NCBI RefSeq assembly: GCF_029589495.1
Contig: NZ_JAAIVF010000002.1
Coordinates: 124,001 to 188,000 of the forward strand
Direction of reading: 5' to 3'
Source: Speluncibacter jeojiensis
GTDB lineage: Bacteria; Actinomycetota; Actinomycetes; Mycobacteriales; Mycobacteriaceae
DNA: 64,000 bases
A model generated the notes under the pieces. It was not told the DNA's origin and did no database searches. It saw nothing but the letters and a program-made list of their open reading frames with translations. Positions 30,754 through 40,808 of the stretch are shown piece after piece. Each line of letters opens with the position of its first letter. Within the stretch, counting starts at the first letter, position 1. Made by a program: the position numbers and the translations under genes.

Positions 30754-32688
30754 ATGCCCGCACCGTCGTTTCCACACCTGGACATCCGCACCGTCCTCGC
30801 CCGGGTTCCCGACGACCCGTGGATCATCCACGACCAACTCCTCGTCGGTGACGCACCGGCGATCGAGCGACTCGGCGATGCCTTCGCCAGGTCCGCCGTC
30901 CAGATGACCGAGGCCGATAACGCATTCACCCACGCGCGCAAGCACTTCGCCGATGGTTACCGATCCGGTGACGCCGGCGGGAAGACCACGACGAGCCCGA
31001 TCGACGACTCTCCTCTGGTCACCGGGCTCGCCCACGATCTGCCGCTGTCCGCCGGGGCGCTGACGAGCACCTCCTCGGACCTCGACGCGATCGCGACGGC
31101 CCTCGCCGGTGCGCAGGCGACCGCCGGCGCCGCCCTGCCCGGGCTCGAATCGGTGCTGTGGCGCATCGACGAACGTCTTGCCGACGTCGCCGACCCAGCG
31201 GACCGCTCGGCTCTGACAGACCAGGCCGTCGCAACCGTGCGCGACGAGGGCCACCGGATGCGCACCGTGCGGGACGACTACGCCGAGTTGCTGGATGCCC
31301 GTATCGCGAACATCGAACTGCGCGCGGACCTGCGGCCCGCCCCGTCCCCCACCGGCCGGGTATCCGACGCCGTGCCCGGACCGGGCAGCCCGCCCCGGCA
31401 GGTACGCGCATGGTGGGAGAGGTTGGACGAGGCCACGCGTCAACGACTGCTCGCCACGCAGTCGGAGCGGCTCGGCAACCTGAACGGGATCCCGGTGGCA
31501 GCCCGCGGTCTCGCCAACGAGCGGGTCATGCGCGCCGACATCGACCGGATCGAGGTGGCGGCCGCGACACATCCGTCGGCCTCGGTCGACGAGATCACAG
31601 TCCACCCCGGCCGCTACGGGCTGACCGATCGTGACATCACCCGCTACACCAACGCCCGGCAGTGCGAACAGGCCCTGCTGCGTCAGTCGGACGACGGCGC
31701 GAATCCCGTCCACCTGATGACCTACCAACCGGAGTCGCTCGGTGGCCGCGGACGCGCCGCCGTCACCCTCGGCGACCCGGACACCGCCGCACGCACCGCG
31801 GTCGTCGTGCCGGGGGTCGGGTCGAGTGTCCGGGCCGGCTATCTGTCCCGCTCCGACGGGCTGAACCTGTACCGCGAGGCCGCGACGGCGGATCCTCGAA
31901 CCTCCACCGCGGTCGTGCTGTGGATGGGATACGAGACCCCCGACGCTCCGAGCGACCTACGGCTCGCCACCCCGGAACTGGCCCGGCGCGGCGGCGCGCT
32001 GCTCGCCGCCGACGTGAACGGCCTCGAAGCCACGCATGTCGGTGCGGGGGCGCATGTGACGGTGATCGGTCATTCCTACGGCGCGACGACCGTCGCCGAC
32101 GCCGCCGCGGCCGACGGCATGCGCACCCACGACGTGGTCCTGGTCGGGTGTCCCGGCACCGATCTGGCCCGGGGCGCCGGGGACTTCCACCTCACCGGTG
32201 GGGACGTGTTCGTCGGCGACGCCTCCAGCGACCCGGTCGGCCACATACCGGAGGCGGTCCACGGCGGCGCCGACGCCGCGCGGCTGCTGCCACAACTCGC
32301 GCCGCTCGCGCGAGCGTCCGACGCCGGCGTCGCCGGTCTGGGGAGCGATCCCGCCGCCGACGGGTACGGGTCGGTCCGATTCAAGGCGGAGGTGCCCGGT
32401 GGTCACACCCTGTCCTGGCGCGATCACTCGCACTACTTCGCGCCGGGAAGCGAATCGCTCTGCAGCATGGCGGACGTCGTCTCCGGCAACGGCTCCCTGC
32501 TCGAGGAGCACGGGATGACCGCGCGGCACCGCATCGGGGTGCCGCTGGTCGAGGTGCCCACACCGTGGGGTGGTTCGTTGCGGCTGCCGTTCTCCGGCGG
32601 ACTCGCCGTCGACCCGGAGGGACTGCGCGGCGGGGTCACCGACGGTCACCGTCACGAATCGGCGCCGGCCCCCGCTCCGCGGGTCTGA
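30754..32688 (+). CDS. DUF1023 alpha/beta hydrolase, possible type VII secretion substrate or polymorphic toxin
   Basis: About 644 residues. The N-terminal 240 residues are helical and Ala-rich, like WXG100 or PPE-type secretion regions, although I see no WxG turn. The C-terminal half is the DUF1023 alpha/beta hydrolase domain: RTAVVVPGVGSS, then VVLWMGYETPDAP, and the nucleophile elbow VIGHSYGATT (Ser near residue 440). The candidate His is in WRDHSHYF near residue 565. The substrate is unknown. It follows the DUF2563 gene by 24 bp. Members of this family include mycobacterial proteins thought to be exported. ATG 30754. Confidence 0.82.
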   Translation: MPAPSFPHLDIRTVLARVPDDPWIIHDQLLVGDAPAIERLGDAFARSAVQMTEADNAFTHARKHFADGYRSGDAGGKTTTSPIDDSPLVTGLAHDLPLSAGALTSTSSDLDAIATALAGAQATAGAALPGLESVLWRIDERLADVADPADRSALTDQAVATVRDEGHRMRTVRDDYAELLDARIANIELRADLRPAPSPTGRVSDAVPGPGSPPRQVRAWWERLDEATRQRLLATQSERLGNLNGIPVAARGLANERVMRADIDRIEVAAATHPSASVDEITVHPGRYGLTDRDITRYTNARQCEQALLRQSDDGANPVHLMTYQPESLGGRGRAAVTLGDPDTAARTAVVVPGVGSSVRAGYLSRSDGLNLYREAATADPRTSTAVVLWMGYETPDAPSDLRLATPELARRGGALLAADVNGLEATHVGAGAHVTVIGHSYGATTVADAAAADGMRTHDVVLVGCPGTDLARGAGDFHLTGGDVFVGDASSDPVGHIPEAVHGGADAARLLPQLAPLARASDAGVAGLGSDPAADGYGSVRFKAEVPGGHTLSWRDHSHYFAPGSESLCSMADVVSGNGSLLEEHGMTARHRIGVPLVEVPTPWGGSLRLPFSGGLAVDPEGLRGGVTDGHRHESAPAPAPRV

Positions 32689-32717
32689 CCGCGCCGGTCT
32701 GACCCGCGGAGGCGCCG

Positions 32718-33755
32718 TTACGCGCCGGTGGCGAGCGGCGGCATGGTCACGACCTGCCCCGCATATGCCAGCCCCGCACCGAACGCCAGCAGCAGCGCCA
32801 ACCCGCCCGGCTGCACCGCGCCGGTGCGGAGCAGCTGTTCCATCGCGAGCGGGATCGACGCCGCCGACGTGTTGCCGGTCTCCTCGATGTCGTGTGAGAG
32901 CGCCACCGACTCGGGCAGGTGGATGCTGCGCGCGATGACCTCGGTGATCCGCGAGTTCGCCTGGTGCGGGATGAACGCGTCCAGATCCTCGATGGCGACG
33001 CCGGCCCGCTCCAGCGTCCGCAGGGCCACCTTGCCCATCTCGAACGCCGCCCACCGGAACACCGCGGTGCCCTCCATCTTGATCCACGGCCGCTTCTGGT
33101 CGGGATTCTCCGCGAAGTCCAGCCAATCGGGCTCCTGGCGGATGGCCTCGGCCTGGGAGCCGTCCGATCCCCAGACCACCGGACCGATCCCCTCGGTCTC
33201 GCTCGGCCCGACCACCACGGCGCCGGCACCGTCACCGAAGATGAAACGCACGGTGCGGTCGGTCGGTTCGGTGGTCACACTCATCAGTTCCGTCCCCACC
33301 ACCAGCACGTACTCCTCGCTGCCGCCGCGAACCAGGTCCGCGGCCAGTCCGAGGGCGTAACAGAAACCGGCGCAACCGGCCCCTACATCGAGCGCGGCAG
33401 CGCCACCGGTCCCGAGCGCATCGGCGACCAGCGCCGACGCCGGCGGCGTCTGCGTCAGATGCGTCGAGGTCGCGACCAGCACACACCCGATCCGAGCGGC
33501 GTCGATCCCGCTCGCCTCGAGCGCCCGACGACCGGCCTGCACGCCCATCGACACGGCCGACTCGTCATTTGCGGCGAATCGCCTGGTCACAATGCCCGAA
33601 CGGGTCCTGATCCACTCGTCGCTCGAGTCGATCTGCTCGCAGATCTCGGCGTTGGTCACGACCCGCTCCGGGCGGTACACGCCCAGGCCCAGCATCGCCG
33701 TGTGCGCCACGGGCGGGGCCGTCGAGATCGACTTCGATCCACGAACAGCAGCCAT
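32718..33755 (-). CDS. fabH: Beta-ketoacyl-ACP synthase III
   Basis: 345 residues, condenses acyl-CoA with malonyl-ACP; in mycolata this links FAS-I products to the FAS-II/mycolic acid pathway. The catalytic triad is intact: Cys128 in DVGAGCAGFCYAL, His264 in PHQAN and Asn295 in GNTSAASIP. The sequence closely follows what I remember of M. tuberculosis FabH (Rv0533c), including GAYRPERVVTNDEIC-like and RWAAFKMG-like stretches. ATG 33755, with GAGGAG about 8 nt upstream. It stands alone, without other fab genes. Confidence 0.93.
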   Translation of the reverse strand: MAAVRGSKSISTAPPVAHTAMLGLGVYRPERVVTNAEICEQIDSSDEWIRTRSGIVTRRFAANDESAVSMGVQAGRRALEASGIDAARIGCVLVATSTHLTQTPPASALVADALGTGGAAALDVGAGCAGFCYALGLAADLVRGGSEEYVLVVGTELMSVTTEPTDRTVRFIFGDGAGAVVVGPSETEGIGPVVWGSDGSQAEAIRQEPDWLDFAENPDQKRPWIKMEGTAVFRWAAFEMGKVALRTLERAGVAIEDLDAFIPHQANSRITEVIARSIHLPESVALSHDIEETGNTSAASIPLAMEQLLRTGAVQPGGLALLLAFGAGLAYAGQVVTMPPLATGA

Positions 33756-33868
33756 ATGCCATCTCCTCGATGCGATCCACCAACTGTCTCGCCGGTCACG
33801 TTACGCGCGTGCTGTGACCTACTCGAGCGTCTGGCTGCCGGTTCAGGAGATGCCCAGGAACGGTTCGC

Positions 33869-34081
33869 TCACACGGAGGCACGGGGGCGACGGCGGCCGG
33901 CACGTCCACCATCCGGCGTCGCGGTCGGCCAACCGCCGTCACGCGCAGCGTCGGCCCATTGCCAGTTGCGGATGCGGTGCACACCGGTGTGCCCGGCGTC
34001 CTTCTCGCAGCGCACGCTCGGACAGAACGGTATGTAGGCCCGTGAGCGGCACCGGGCCTGCTGTGGACGCGTCGTCGCCAT
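33869..34081 (-). CDS. Small Cys/His protein, possible zinc-binding
   Basis: 70 residues, family not recognised. The middle reads FCPSVRCEKDAGHTGVHRIRNW, giving Cys-x4-Cys and His-x3-His arranged like a small zinc site. The tail is basic and rich in Arg, Gly and Pro. GGGGAGG sits immediately upstream of ATG 34081, which supports real translation. Similar short C/H-rich proteins of unknown function are widespread in actinomycetes. It could be a nucleic-acid-binding or metal-storage protein. Confidence 0.6.
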   Translation of the reverse strand: MATTRPQQARCRSRAYIPFCPSVRCEKDAGHTGVHRIRNWQWADAARDGGWPTATPDGGRAGRRRPRASV

Positions 34082-34233
34082 GGCCTCCCCTTCGTCCGAA
34101 CCGATGGACAGAACTGTCCTCCACAACACCGCCGGCTCCAAGAGTTATTCCCACCACACGGACCGATCCGCGGCGGATTCGGGCGTGAAACCGGCCCTCC
34201 CGTTCACCCGACAGCCGGCCGCGCCGTCCCTGC

Positions 34234-34239
34234 TACCGT
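34234..34239 (+). promoter_or_regulatory. -10 box for the DUF5313 gene, leaderless type
   Basis: TACCGT lies 6 nt before the GTG at 34246, with no Shine-Dalgarno sequence. Confidence 0.45.
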
Positions 34240-34245
34240 GGGCCC

Positions 34246-34632
34246 GTGAGCACCCCCGTCAGCCTGCGTCGCCCGAGCCCGCTGCAGTACCTCGCGTACT
34301 GCTACGGCCGCACGCTGCCGCCGTCGATGAACGACTGGGTCCGCAACGACCTGGCGGGCCCCGGCGCCGGACGCAGGACCGTTGTGCGCGTGACGATTCC
34401 GGTGATCGTCCTCCTGGCGCCGCTGCTGCTGTTCCCCACCACGCCGCTGGTACTGGCCAGCATGACACTGCCGATCCTCATCCCGTTCGTCTACTTCGCG
34501 ATCGCGCTCAACAAGATCTACCGCGCCGCCCGGCTCAAGCGGCACGGCCTCGACCCGGAGGCGGTCGACGAGTTGGCCCGCCGCCGCGACGAGCGGATGC
34601 ACCGCGAGTACGCCGCCCGCTTCGGCCGCTGA
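34246..34632 (+). CDS. DUF5313 membrane protein
   Basis: 128 residues. The N-terminus RRPSPLQYLAYCYGRTLPPSMNDWVRNDLAGPG matches DUF5313 by its P-x-P-L-Q-W/Y-L-x-Y-x-Y-G pattern. Two hydrophobic segments follow (about 45-85), then a basic cytoplasmic tail rich in Arg. The family is actinobacterial and uncharacterised. GTG start with a leaderless -10 box. Convergent with ackA. Confidence 0.8.
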   Translation: MSTPVSLRRPSPLQYLAYCYGRTLPPSMNDWVRNDLAGPGAGRRTVVRVTIPVIVLLAPLLLFPTTPLVLASMTLPILIPFVYFAIALNKIYRAARLKRHGLDPEAVDELARRRDERMHREYAARFGR

Positions 34633-34668
34633 CCGGCACCTCGCAACCGGCCCACTGACCGGCACCGC

Positions 34669-35862
34669 TCAGACGAAGCGCCAGGCCGCCTGCGCGATCG
34701 CCAGTTCCTCGTTCGTCGGCACCACCAGCACACTCACCTCGGACGACTCGGCCGAGATGACCCGCGCGCCGCGGCCGGGTGCGCGGTTGCGCGCGGCGTC
34801 GACCGCGACGCCCAGGCGTTCGAGGCCGGCCAGCGCGTCCTCACGCACGTCGGCCGCGTTCTCCCCCACCCCGGCGGTGAAGGCGATCGCGTCGACCCTG
34901 CCGAGCACCGCCAGGTAAGCGCCGACGTATTTGCGCAGCCGGTGCACGTACACCTCGTAGGCGAGTTGCGCGGCCGCATCCCCCTCGGCCCGCAGTCGCC
35001 CGAGCTCGCGGAAGTCGTTGACCCCGCTCATGCCCTTGAGCCCCGATCGCCGGTTGAGCAGCACGTCGAGGTCCTCGACGTTCATCCCCGCGGTCCGGTG
35101 CAGATGCAGCAGGATTCCCGGATCCAGGTCGCCCGGCCTCGTTCCCATGACCAGCCCCTCGAGCGGGGTCAGTCCCATCGAGGTCTCGACGGCCACCCCG
35201 CCGCGCACCGCCGAGGCCGACGCGCCGTTGCCCAGGTGCAGCACGATCGTGTTGGTCTCGGCGGGCTCGCGGCCCAGCAACTGCGGCACCTGCCGCGACA
35301 CGTACTCGTGGGAGGTGCCGTGGAAACCGTAGCGGCGCACACCGTATGCGGCGGCGACCTCACGGTCGATCGCATAGGTCGCGGCGGCCTCCGGCAGCGA
35401 ACGGAAGAATCCGGTGTCGAAGACGGCCACGTGCGGGAGGTCCGGGAAATGTTCACGCGCAACCTCGATGCCGATGGCGTTCGGCGGATTGTGCAGCGGG
35501 GCCAGCTCCGAGAGCCGAACGATCTCGGCGAGCACCTCACCGGTGATCAGGGTCGGCTCGTGAAAGCTCGTGCCGCCGTGGACAACCCGATGCCCCACCG
35601 CGGCGATGCCCGCGTCGTCGAGGTTCAGGCCCGAATCCGCGAACATGTCGTAGGCCAGTCGCAGACCGGCGGCGTGGTCGGCGATCGGCCCCACCAGTTC
35701 GTACCTGCGGCCCTCGAACTCGTGCACGATCCGGCCGTCCGGCTCGCCGATCTGCTCGACCAGGCCGCCGGCGATCTCGGCCTCGCCGACCGGGTCGACC
35801 AGCTGGTACTTGATCGACGACGAGCCCGAATTGATCACCAGGACTGTCTTGTTCGAGCTCAT
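34669..35862 (-). CDS. ackA: Acetate kinase
   Basis: 397 residues; makes ATP and acetate from acetyl phosphate, or the reverse. The ASKHA-fold motifs are clear: [15 protein letters not shown] at the N-terminus, [53 protein letters not shown] and [15 protein letters not shown]. Catalytic Arg, Asp and Glu lie within these. ATG 35862 with GAGGAG 10-12 nt upstream, 14 bp after the pta stop. The two form an operon, as in M. tuberculosis (Rv0408-Rv0409). Confidence 0.97.
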   Translation of the reverse strand: MSSNKTVLVINSGSSSIKYQLVDPVGEAEIAGGLVEQIGEPDGRIVHEFEGRRYELVGPIADHAAGLRLAYDMFADSGLNLDDAGIAAVGHRVVHGGTSFHEPTLITGEVLAEIVRLSELAPLHNPPNAIGIEVAREHFPDLPHVAVFDTGFFRSLPEAAATYAIDREVAAAYGVRRYGFHGTSHEYVSRQVPQLLGREPAETNTIVLHLGNGASASAVRGGVAVETSMGLTPLEGLVMGTRPGDLDPGILLHLHRTAGMNVEDLDVLLNRRSGLKGMSGVNDFRELGRLRAEGDAAAQLAYEVYVHRLRKYVGAYLAVLGRVDAIAFTAGVGENAADVREDALAGLERLGVAVDAARNRAPGRGARVISAESSEVSVLVVPTNEELAIAQAAWRFV

Positions 35863-35876
35863 GCGGCGGGGGCTCC

Positions 35877-37967
35877 TCAGTTCGCGGCGGCGATCGACTG
35901 CGCCTGGATGGCGGTGATCGCGACCGTGTTGACGATGTCCTGGACCAGCGCGCCCCGGGACAGGTCGTTGATCGGTTTGCGCAGGCCCTGCAGGACCGGC
36001 CCGATGGCGACGGCCCCTGCGCTGCGCTGCACGGCCTTGTAGGTGTTGTTGCCGGTGTTCAGGTCCGGAAACACCAGCACCGTCGCCCGCCCGGCGACCG
36101 GCGAGTCGGGCATCTTCGTGTGTGCCACCGTCGGCTCGACCGCCGCGTCGTACTGGATCGGGCCCTCCACCAGCAGGTCGGGACGGCGGTCGCGCACGAG
36201 ATCCGTTGCGGTGCGCACTTTGTCGACGTCCTTGCCGGAGCCGGAGTCGCCGGTCGAGTAGGACAGCATCGCGATGCGCGGGTCGATGCCGAACTGCGCA
36301 GCCGTCTGCGCGGAGGAGATCGCAATGTCGGCGAGTTGCTCGTCGGTCGGGTCCGGCACGACCGCGCAGTCGCCGTAGGCGAGCACCCGGTCGGCCAGGC
36401 ACATCAGGAAGATGCTCGACACCGTCGACACCCCGGGCTGGGTCTTGATGATCTCGAACGCCGGCCGGATGGTGTGGGCGGTGGTGTGCACCGCACCGGA
36501 GACCATGCCGTCGGCCTCACCCAGGTGCACCATCATCGTGCCGAAGTAGGACACGTCGCGCATGATCTCGCGAGCCCGGTCCTCGGTGATGCCCCGGTGC
36601 GCGCGCAGCCGCGCGTACTCCTTGCCGAAGCCCTCGAGCAGGTCGCACGCGTTCGGGTCGAGCACCCGCGCGTCGGTGAGGTCCACCCCCAGTTCGGCGG
36701 CGCGCTTGCGGACCGCCGCCTCGTCGCCGAGCAGGGTCAGGTCGACGATGCGCCGCTGCAGCAGGCGTCCGGCGGCCCGCAGCACGCGGTCCTCCTCGCC
36801 CTCGGGGAGCACGACGTGCTTGCGGTCGGCCCGGGCCCGCTCGAGCAGTTGGTACTCGAACATCTGTGGGGTCACGACCTCGGGGATCGGCACCCGCAGC
36901 CGCTCGAGCAGCGCCGGCCCGTCGACGTGCCGCTCCATCACCGCCAGCGCGGTGTCGACCTTGCGCAGCGTGCCGATTCCCACCCGCCCGCGGGTACGCG
37001 CGGCGATCTCGGCGGTCCGGAAGGTGCCGGACTCGGCGAAGATCAGCGGGAGGCTCGGCTTGAGCCCCTTGACCAGCGCGTCGATCGCGGGATGCGGTTT
37101 GAGCCCGCCGTTGAGGATGATGCCGGTCAGCGACGGGAACCCCTCCGCCTCGTGCGCGGTGACCAGCGCCAGCAGCACGTCGGAGCGGTCGGCAGGCGAG
37201 ATCACCACCTGACCCTCGGTGAGCCGTTCGAGGATGTGCTCGGCGGTCATGCCGCCGACCATCACACTCATCGCCTCGCGCTGCATCAGCGCCGGGTCGC
37301 CGCTGTACAGCTCGCCGTCGAGTGCCTCCATCAGCTCGGCCATCGTCGGGGCCACCAGCAGCGGGACCTCGGGCAGCGCCCACGCGGGCAGCCCCAGCGG
37401 GTCCAGCGCGGCGGTGACCGCGCCCAGGGCGCCCGGATCGCAGCGGTTCGCGACGACCGCCGCCGTGTGCGCGTGGTTCGCCGTCAACTCGCCCAGGTAG
37501 ACCTGCGCCATCTGCGCGACGGTGTCCGGGTCGCGGTCCAGTCCGCTGATCGCCAGCAGCACCGGGGCGCCGAGGTTGACGGCGATGCGGGCGTTGAAGC
37601 CCAGTTCACCGGCCTTGACGATGTCGGTGTGGTCGCTGCCGATGATCACCACGGCATCGCATTCACGCTCGACCTCGTGGAACCGGTCCACGATCTCCGC
37701 GATGGCGGCCTCGGGGTCCACGTGCACGCGGTCGTACGTCACCCCGATGCACTGCTCGTAGTCGAGGTTCGCGGTGGAGTGTTCGAGCATCAACTCGAGG
37801 ATGAAGTCACGCTCGACCGTCGACCGCGCGATCGGCCGGAACACCCCGACCCGGGCGGCCGAGGCGGCCAGCAGATGCAGCAACCCGAGGACGATGGTCG
37901 ACTTGCCGGTGTCCCCCTCCGGCGACGCGATGTAGATGCTGGAGGTGGTCGACTCGGCCGCTGCCAT
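35877..37967 (-). CDS. pta: Phosphate acetyltransferase, long form
   Basis: 696 residues in three parts: an N-terminal BioD-like P-loop domain ([19 protein letters not shown], about 14-32), a central DRTGG domain (about 220-330) and the C-terminal acetyl/butyryl-transferase domain (about 370-690) with [40 protein letters not shown] and [18 protein letters not shown]. Interconverts acetyl-CoA and acetyl phosphate. ATG 37967 is chosen because the -10 box TATGCT stands 6 nt upstream, which suggests leaderless translation; a GTG 11 codons upstream is possible. Operon with ackA. Confidence 0.96.
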   Translation of the reverse strand: MAAAESTTSSIYIASPEGDTGKSTIVLGLLHLLAASAARVGVFRPIARSTVERDFILELMLEHSTANLDYEQCIGVTYDRVHVDPEAAIAEIVDRFHEVERECDAVVIIGSDHTDIVKAGELGFNARIAVNLGAPVLLAISGLDRDPDTVAQMAQVYLGELTANHAHTAAVVANRCDPGALGAVTAALDPLGLPAWALPEVPLLVAPTMAELMEALDGELYSGDPALMQREAMSVMVGGMTAEHILERLTEGQVVISPADRSDVLLALVTAHEAEGFPSLTGIILNGGLKPHPAIDALVKGLKPSLPLIFAESGTFRTAEIAARTRGRVGIGTLRKVDTALAVMERHVDGPALLERLRVPIPEVVTPQMFEYQLLERARADRKHVVLPEGEEDRVLRAAGRLLQRRIVDLTLLGDEAAVRKRAAELGVDLTDARVLDPNACDLLEGFGKEYARLRAHRGITEDRAREIMRDVSYFGTMMVHLGEADGMVSGAVHTTAHTIRPAFEIIKTQPGVSTVSSIFLMCLADRVLAYGDCAVVPDPTDEQLADIAISSAQTAAQFGIDPRIAMLSYSTGDSGSGKDVDKVRTATDLVRDRRPDLLVEGPIQYDAAVEPTVAHTKMPDSPVAGRATVLVFPDLNTGNNTYKAVQRSAGAVAIGPVLQGLRKPINDLSRGALVQDIVNTVAITAIQAQSIAAAN

Positions 37968-37973
37968 GTCGTC

Positions 37974-37979
37974 AGCATA
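37974..37979 (-). promoter_or_regulatory. -10 box for pta, leaderless type
   Basis: On the minus strand TATGCT is followed by six bases and the pta ATG. No Shine-Dalgarno sequence lies between. Confidence 0.5.
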
Positions 37980-38072
37980 TGCCCGCGGACGTGACGGCAC
38001 GCACCCCTGATCGGGGGTGGCGCCGGGACCTGCATCACAGCGGCATGTCCCGGCGACGGGTCACACCCCTCG

Positions 38073-38672
38073 TCACACCACCGGCGCGCGATCGATGTCC
38101 GAGACGTCGGCGCCGGCAGCCTCGAGCCGGGCGAACAGCGCGTCGGTCCCACTGCGCGTGGCGAACTCGAACTCGCTGTCGGAGATCGGCACCACCTGCA
38201 ACCAGGTGGTGACCGCGTCGCCCTCGTCGATCAGGATCTCCAGATCGGTCCAGCAGAACGGCACGACGAGCAGCACGTGCTTCATGGCGCGGCCGTCGTC
38301 GACCGCTGCGACCGCACCGGGGATCAAGCTGTTGGGCAGCACGTGCATCGAACCACCGGCCACCGCGAAGGCGCAGCGCGCCAGCACGTCCGCCTGCGCG
38401 CGGAACCCGACGCGGCCCACGGTGATCAGCTCGGTGCGGATCGGTCGGCCGTCGTCGGCGGTGACGTTGGTCGGGAACCGCGCCAGATCGAGCGTCGAGT
38501 ACGACGCGAAACCCGTTGCGGGACAAGCGTCGGCTATGACGATCGCGACCTCGTCGGGGGTCACCTCGGAATCGGCGGGGGCCTCCGGGTCGACCGGTGC
38601 ACGGAACCGGACGACCCGGGTGGCCTCACCGAGAGGGTCGCGAAGGAGGCTTGCGGTCTGCTGGGCGTCCAT
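38073..38672 (-). CDS. Suppressor-of-fused (SUFU) domain protein
   Basis: 199 residues. The order of features fits the bacterial SUFU domain (PF05076): FASYSTLDLARFP near the front, IRTELITVGRVGF, then FAVAGGSMHVLPNSLIP and LLVVPFCWTDLE, TWLQVVPISDSEFEFA, and a helical end. Bacterial members are often immunity proteins against polymorphic toxins, but no toxin gene is next to it. It lies between fgd and pta on the same strand, where I do not remember such a gene in M. tuberculosis; it may be a lineage-specific insertion. ATG 38672. Confidence 0.75.
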   Translation of the reverse strand: MDAQQTASLLRDPLGEATRVVRFRAPVDPEAPADSEVTPDEVAIVIADACPATGFASYSTLDLARFPTNVTADDGRPIRTELITVGRVGFRAQADVLARCAFAVAGGSMHVLPNSLIPGAVAAVDDGRAMKHVLLVVPFCWTDLEILIDEGDAVTTWLQVVPISDSEFEFATRSGTDALFARLEAAGADVSDIDRAPVV

Positions 38673-38710
38673 GAACGCCCAGCCTAGTCAGCGGCCGCAG
38701 CGCGCGGCCG

Positions 38711-39718
38711 TCAGACCAGGGCGCGCAGACGCGGCGCCAGATCGCGCTCGAACAGCTCGAGGAACCGGCGCTGGTCGTGACCGGGGGCGTGGAACACCAG
38801 GTGGTTCAGTCCGGCGTCGACGTAGTCCTTGACCTTCGCGACCGCCTCGTCCGGGTCGGAGGCGACGATCCAGCGCTTGGCGACCTGCTCGATCGGCAGC
38901 GCGTCGGCGGCCGCCTCCATCTCGATCGGGTCCTCGATGGAGTGCTTCTGCTCCGGGGTCAGCGACAGCGGCGCCCAGAACCGGGTGTTCTCCAGCGCCT
39001 TCTCCGGGTCGGTGTCGTACGAGATCTTGATCTCGATCATCTTGTCGATCTCGGTGGCGTCCCGCTCCACCTTGGCCGCGCCCTCGGCGACCGCCGGCAT
39101 CAGCTTCTCCGTGTACAGGTCCATGCCCTTGCCCGAGGTGCAGATGAACCCGTCACCGGCGCGGCCCGCGTACCGTGCGACCACCGGTCCGCCGGCGGCG
39201 ATGTAGACCGGGATGCCGCCCTCGGGCACGTCGTAGATCGAGGCGCCGACGGTCTTGTAGTACTCGCCCTCGAAGTCGGTGCGCTCACCGGTCCACAGCG
39301 CACGCATGAGCTGCACGGACTCGCGCAGCCGGGCGAAGCGCTCCTTGAACTCCGGCCAGTCGCCGCGGTAGCCGGTGGCGATCTCGTTGAGCGCCTCGCC
39401 GGTGCCCACGCCGAGCATCACGCGCCCCGGGTACAGGCAGCCCATGGTGGCGAACGCCTGCGCAACCACCGCCGGGTTGTAGCGGAAGGTCGGGGTCATC
39501 ACCGAGGTACCCAGCTGCAGGGTGCTGGTGCGCTCGCCGACCGCGGTCATCCACGAGATCGAGAACGGCGCGTGTCCGCCGTTGTGCCGCCAGGGCTGGA
39601 AGTGATCGCTGACCGTGGCGGAGTCCATCCCGTGGCTCTCGGCCAACACCGCCAGTTCCACCAGCTCCCGCGGCCCGAACTGCTCCGCAGAGGCCTTGTA
39701 CCCGAGCTTCAATCCCAC
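38711..39718 (-). CDS. fgd: F420-dependent glucose-6-phosphate dehydrogenase
   Basis: 335 residues, LLM fold; oxidises glucose 6-phosphate and reduces F420, the main source of reduced F420 in mycobacteria. [25 protein letters not shown] at the start, [23 protein letters not shown] (with His and Trp near the active site), [26 protein letters not shown] and [13 protein letters not shown] are typical of Fgd1. GTG 39718 is supported by GAGGAG about 8 nt upstream; the longer frame is unlikely. It precedes the SUFU gene, pta and ackA on the same strand, a layout close to Rv0407-Rv0409. Confidence 0.95.
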   Translation of the reverse strand: MGLKLGYKASAEQFGPRELVELAVLAESHGMDSATVSDHFQPWRHNGGHAPFSISWMTAVGERTSTLQLGTSVMTPTFRYNPAVVAQAFATMGCLYPGRVMLGVGTGEALNEIATGYRGDWPEFKERFARLRESVQLMRALWTGERTDFEGEYYKTVGASIYDVPEGGIPVYIAAGGPVVARYAGRAGDGFICTSGKGMDLYTEKLMPAVAEGAAKVERDATEIDKMIEIKISYDTDPEKALENTRFWAPLSLTPEQKHSIEDPIEMEAAADALPIEQVAKRWIVASDPDEAVAKVKDYVDAGLNHLVFHAPGHDQRRFLELFERDLAPRLRALV

Positions 39719-39882
39719 AGCGCTCTCCTCGTCCGGCGGTCGTCCGACCGCACCGTTTCGGCGATTCAATCACTATCGCACCGGCTCGCGCCGCGGTCGC
39801 CCCGGCAACCGGGACCACCCACGGAGTCCTGGAAAGATGGTTTCCCGGGAAATACCCGTAACCGGTCGTAATGTGATGACCC

Positions 39883-40729
39883 ATGTCCGATCTGATCACC
39901 GAGCGTCGTGCCGAGTACGCCGGGTTCGGCACCCGCGAGCTCGTCCTCGCCGGCGACGGTGCCCCGCTGGTGCTGCTGCACGGCTACAGCCACACCGCCG
40001 ACGTGTGGCGCCCGGTGCTGTCCCGGCTGGCCGCAGCCGGTCACGCCGCGGTGGCCGTCGACGTGCCCGGGTTCGGCGCCGCCGACCGCCTCGCCGACGG
40101 CCCGGTCATGCCGCAGATGGACAAGTTCGTCCGCGGCGTTGTCGAGCACTGGGCCGGCTCGGGACAGGTGACCCTGGTCGGCAACTCGATGGGCGGGGCG
40201 CTGACCGTACGCGCCGCGTGCACGCCGGACCTGCCGATCGCCGCGGCCATGCCGATCGACCTCGCCGGATTCGGGTTGCGGCGCTCCCTCACCCGCCTGA
40301 TCGGGCTGCCCGACCGACTTGTCCCGCTGCTGCGGTTCCCACTGCCCCGGCCGGTGTTCGACCGGATCGTGTACCAGGCCGCCAAGCGCGCCACCTACGC
40401 CCACGGATCGACGGCGGATCCGGCGATGGCGGTTGGTCAACGGGTTCATCCCCGACCGCGACGCCGCGCTGCCCGCGCTCGAGTTGGGGCGCGCGGTGGT
40501 GCACGAGTCCGAGCACGACTTCCTCGCGGACCTGAGCCCGTCCGCGGTGCACTGCCCCATGACGATCGTGCACGGCACCAAGGACCGACTGGTGCCGGTC
40601 GCGGCCAGCCGGCGCCTGCACGAACTGGTCCCCGGCAGCACCCTGGTGGTGCTGCCCGGAGTGGGGCATTGCCCGCAGTTGGACGTGCCGGGCGAGGTCA
40701 CCCGCCTGGCGCTGAATCTGCGTCCCTGA
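39883..40729 (+). pseudogene. Alpha/beta hydrolase interrupted by a frameshift
   Basis: Two overlapping frames together make one hydrolase of about 281 residues. The first (from ATG 39883) carries VLLHGYSHTADVWRPVLSRLA, VDVPGFGAADR and the nucleophile elbow LVGNSMGGALTV, and stays native to about 40430. After that the native sequence continues in the next frame (VNGFIPDRDAAL ...) with the acid in VHGTKDRLVPVA and the base in GVGHCPQL, ending at 40729. The shift lies near 40431-40436 (GGCGGTTGG): removing one G there restores a continuous protein. If the base is real the protein loses its acid and base; an assembly error is the other explanation. Substrate unknown. Confidence 0.75.
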
Positions 40730-40808
40730 CAATCGACCGACAGGGCTCATAGCCGACTCACAGCCTCCGCACACGGCCGTCAGATCTCGGTCGGCGACCG
40801 TGGAGATC

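Noticed and set aside
36120-37994. Open frame opposite pta
   Set aside because: Shadow of a fully conserved three-domain Pta; Arg/His-rich product without motifs.
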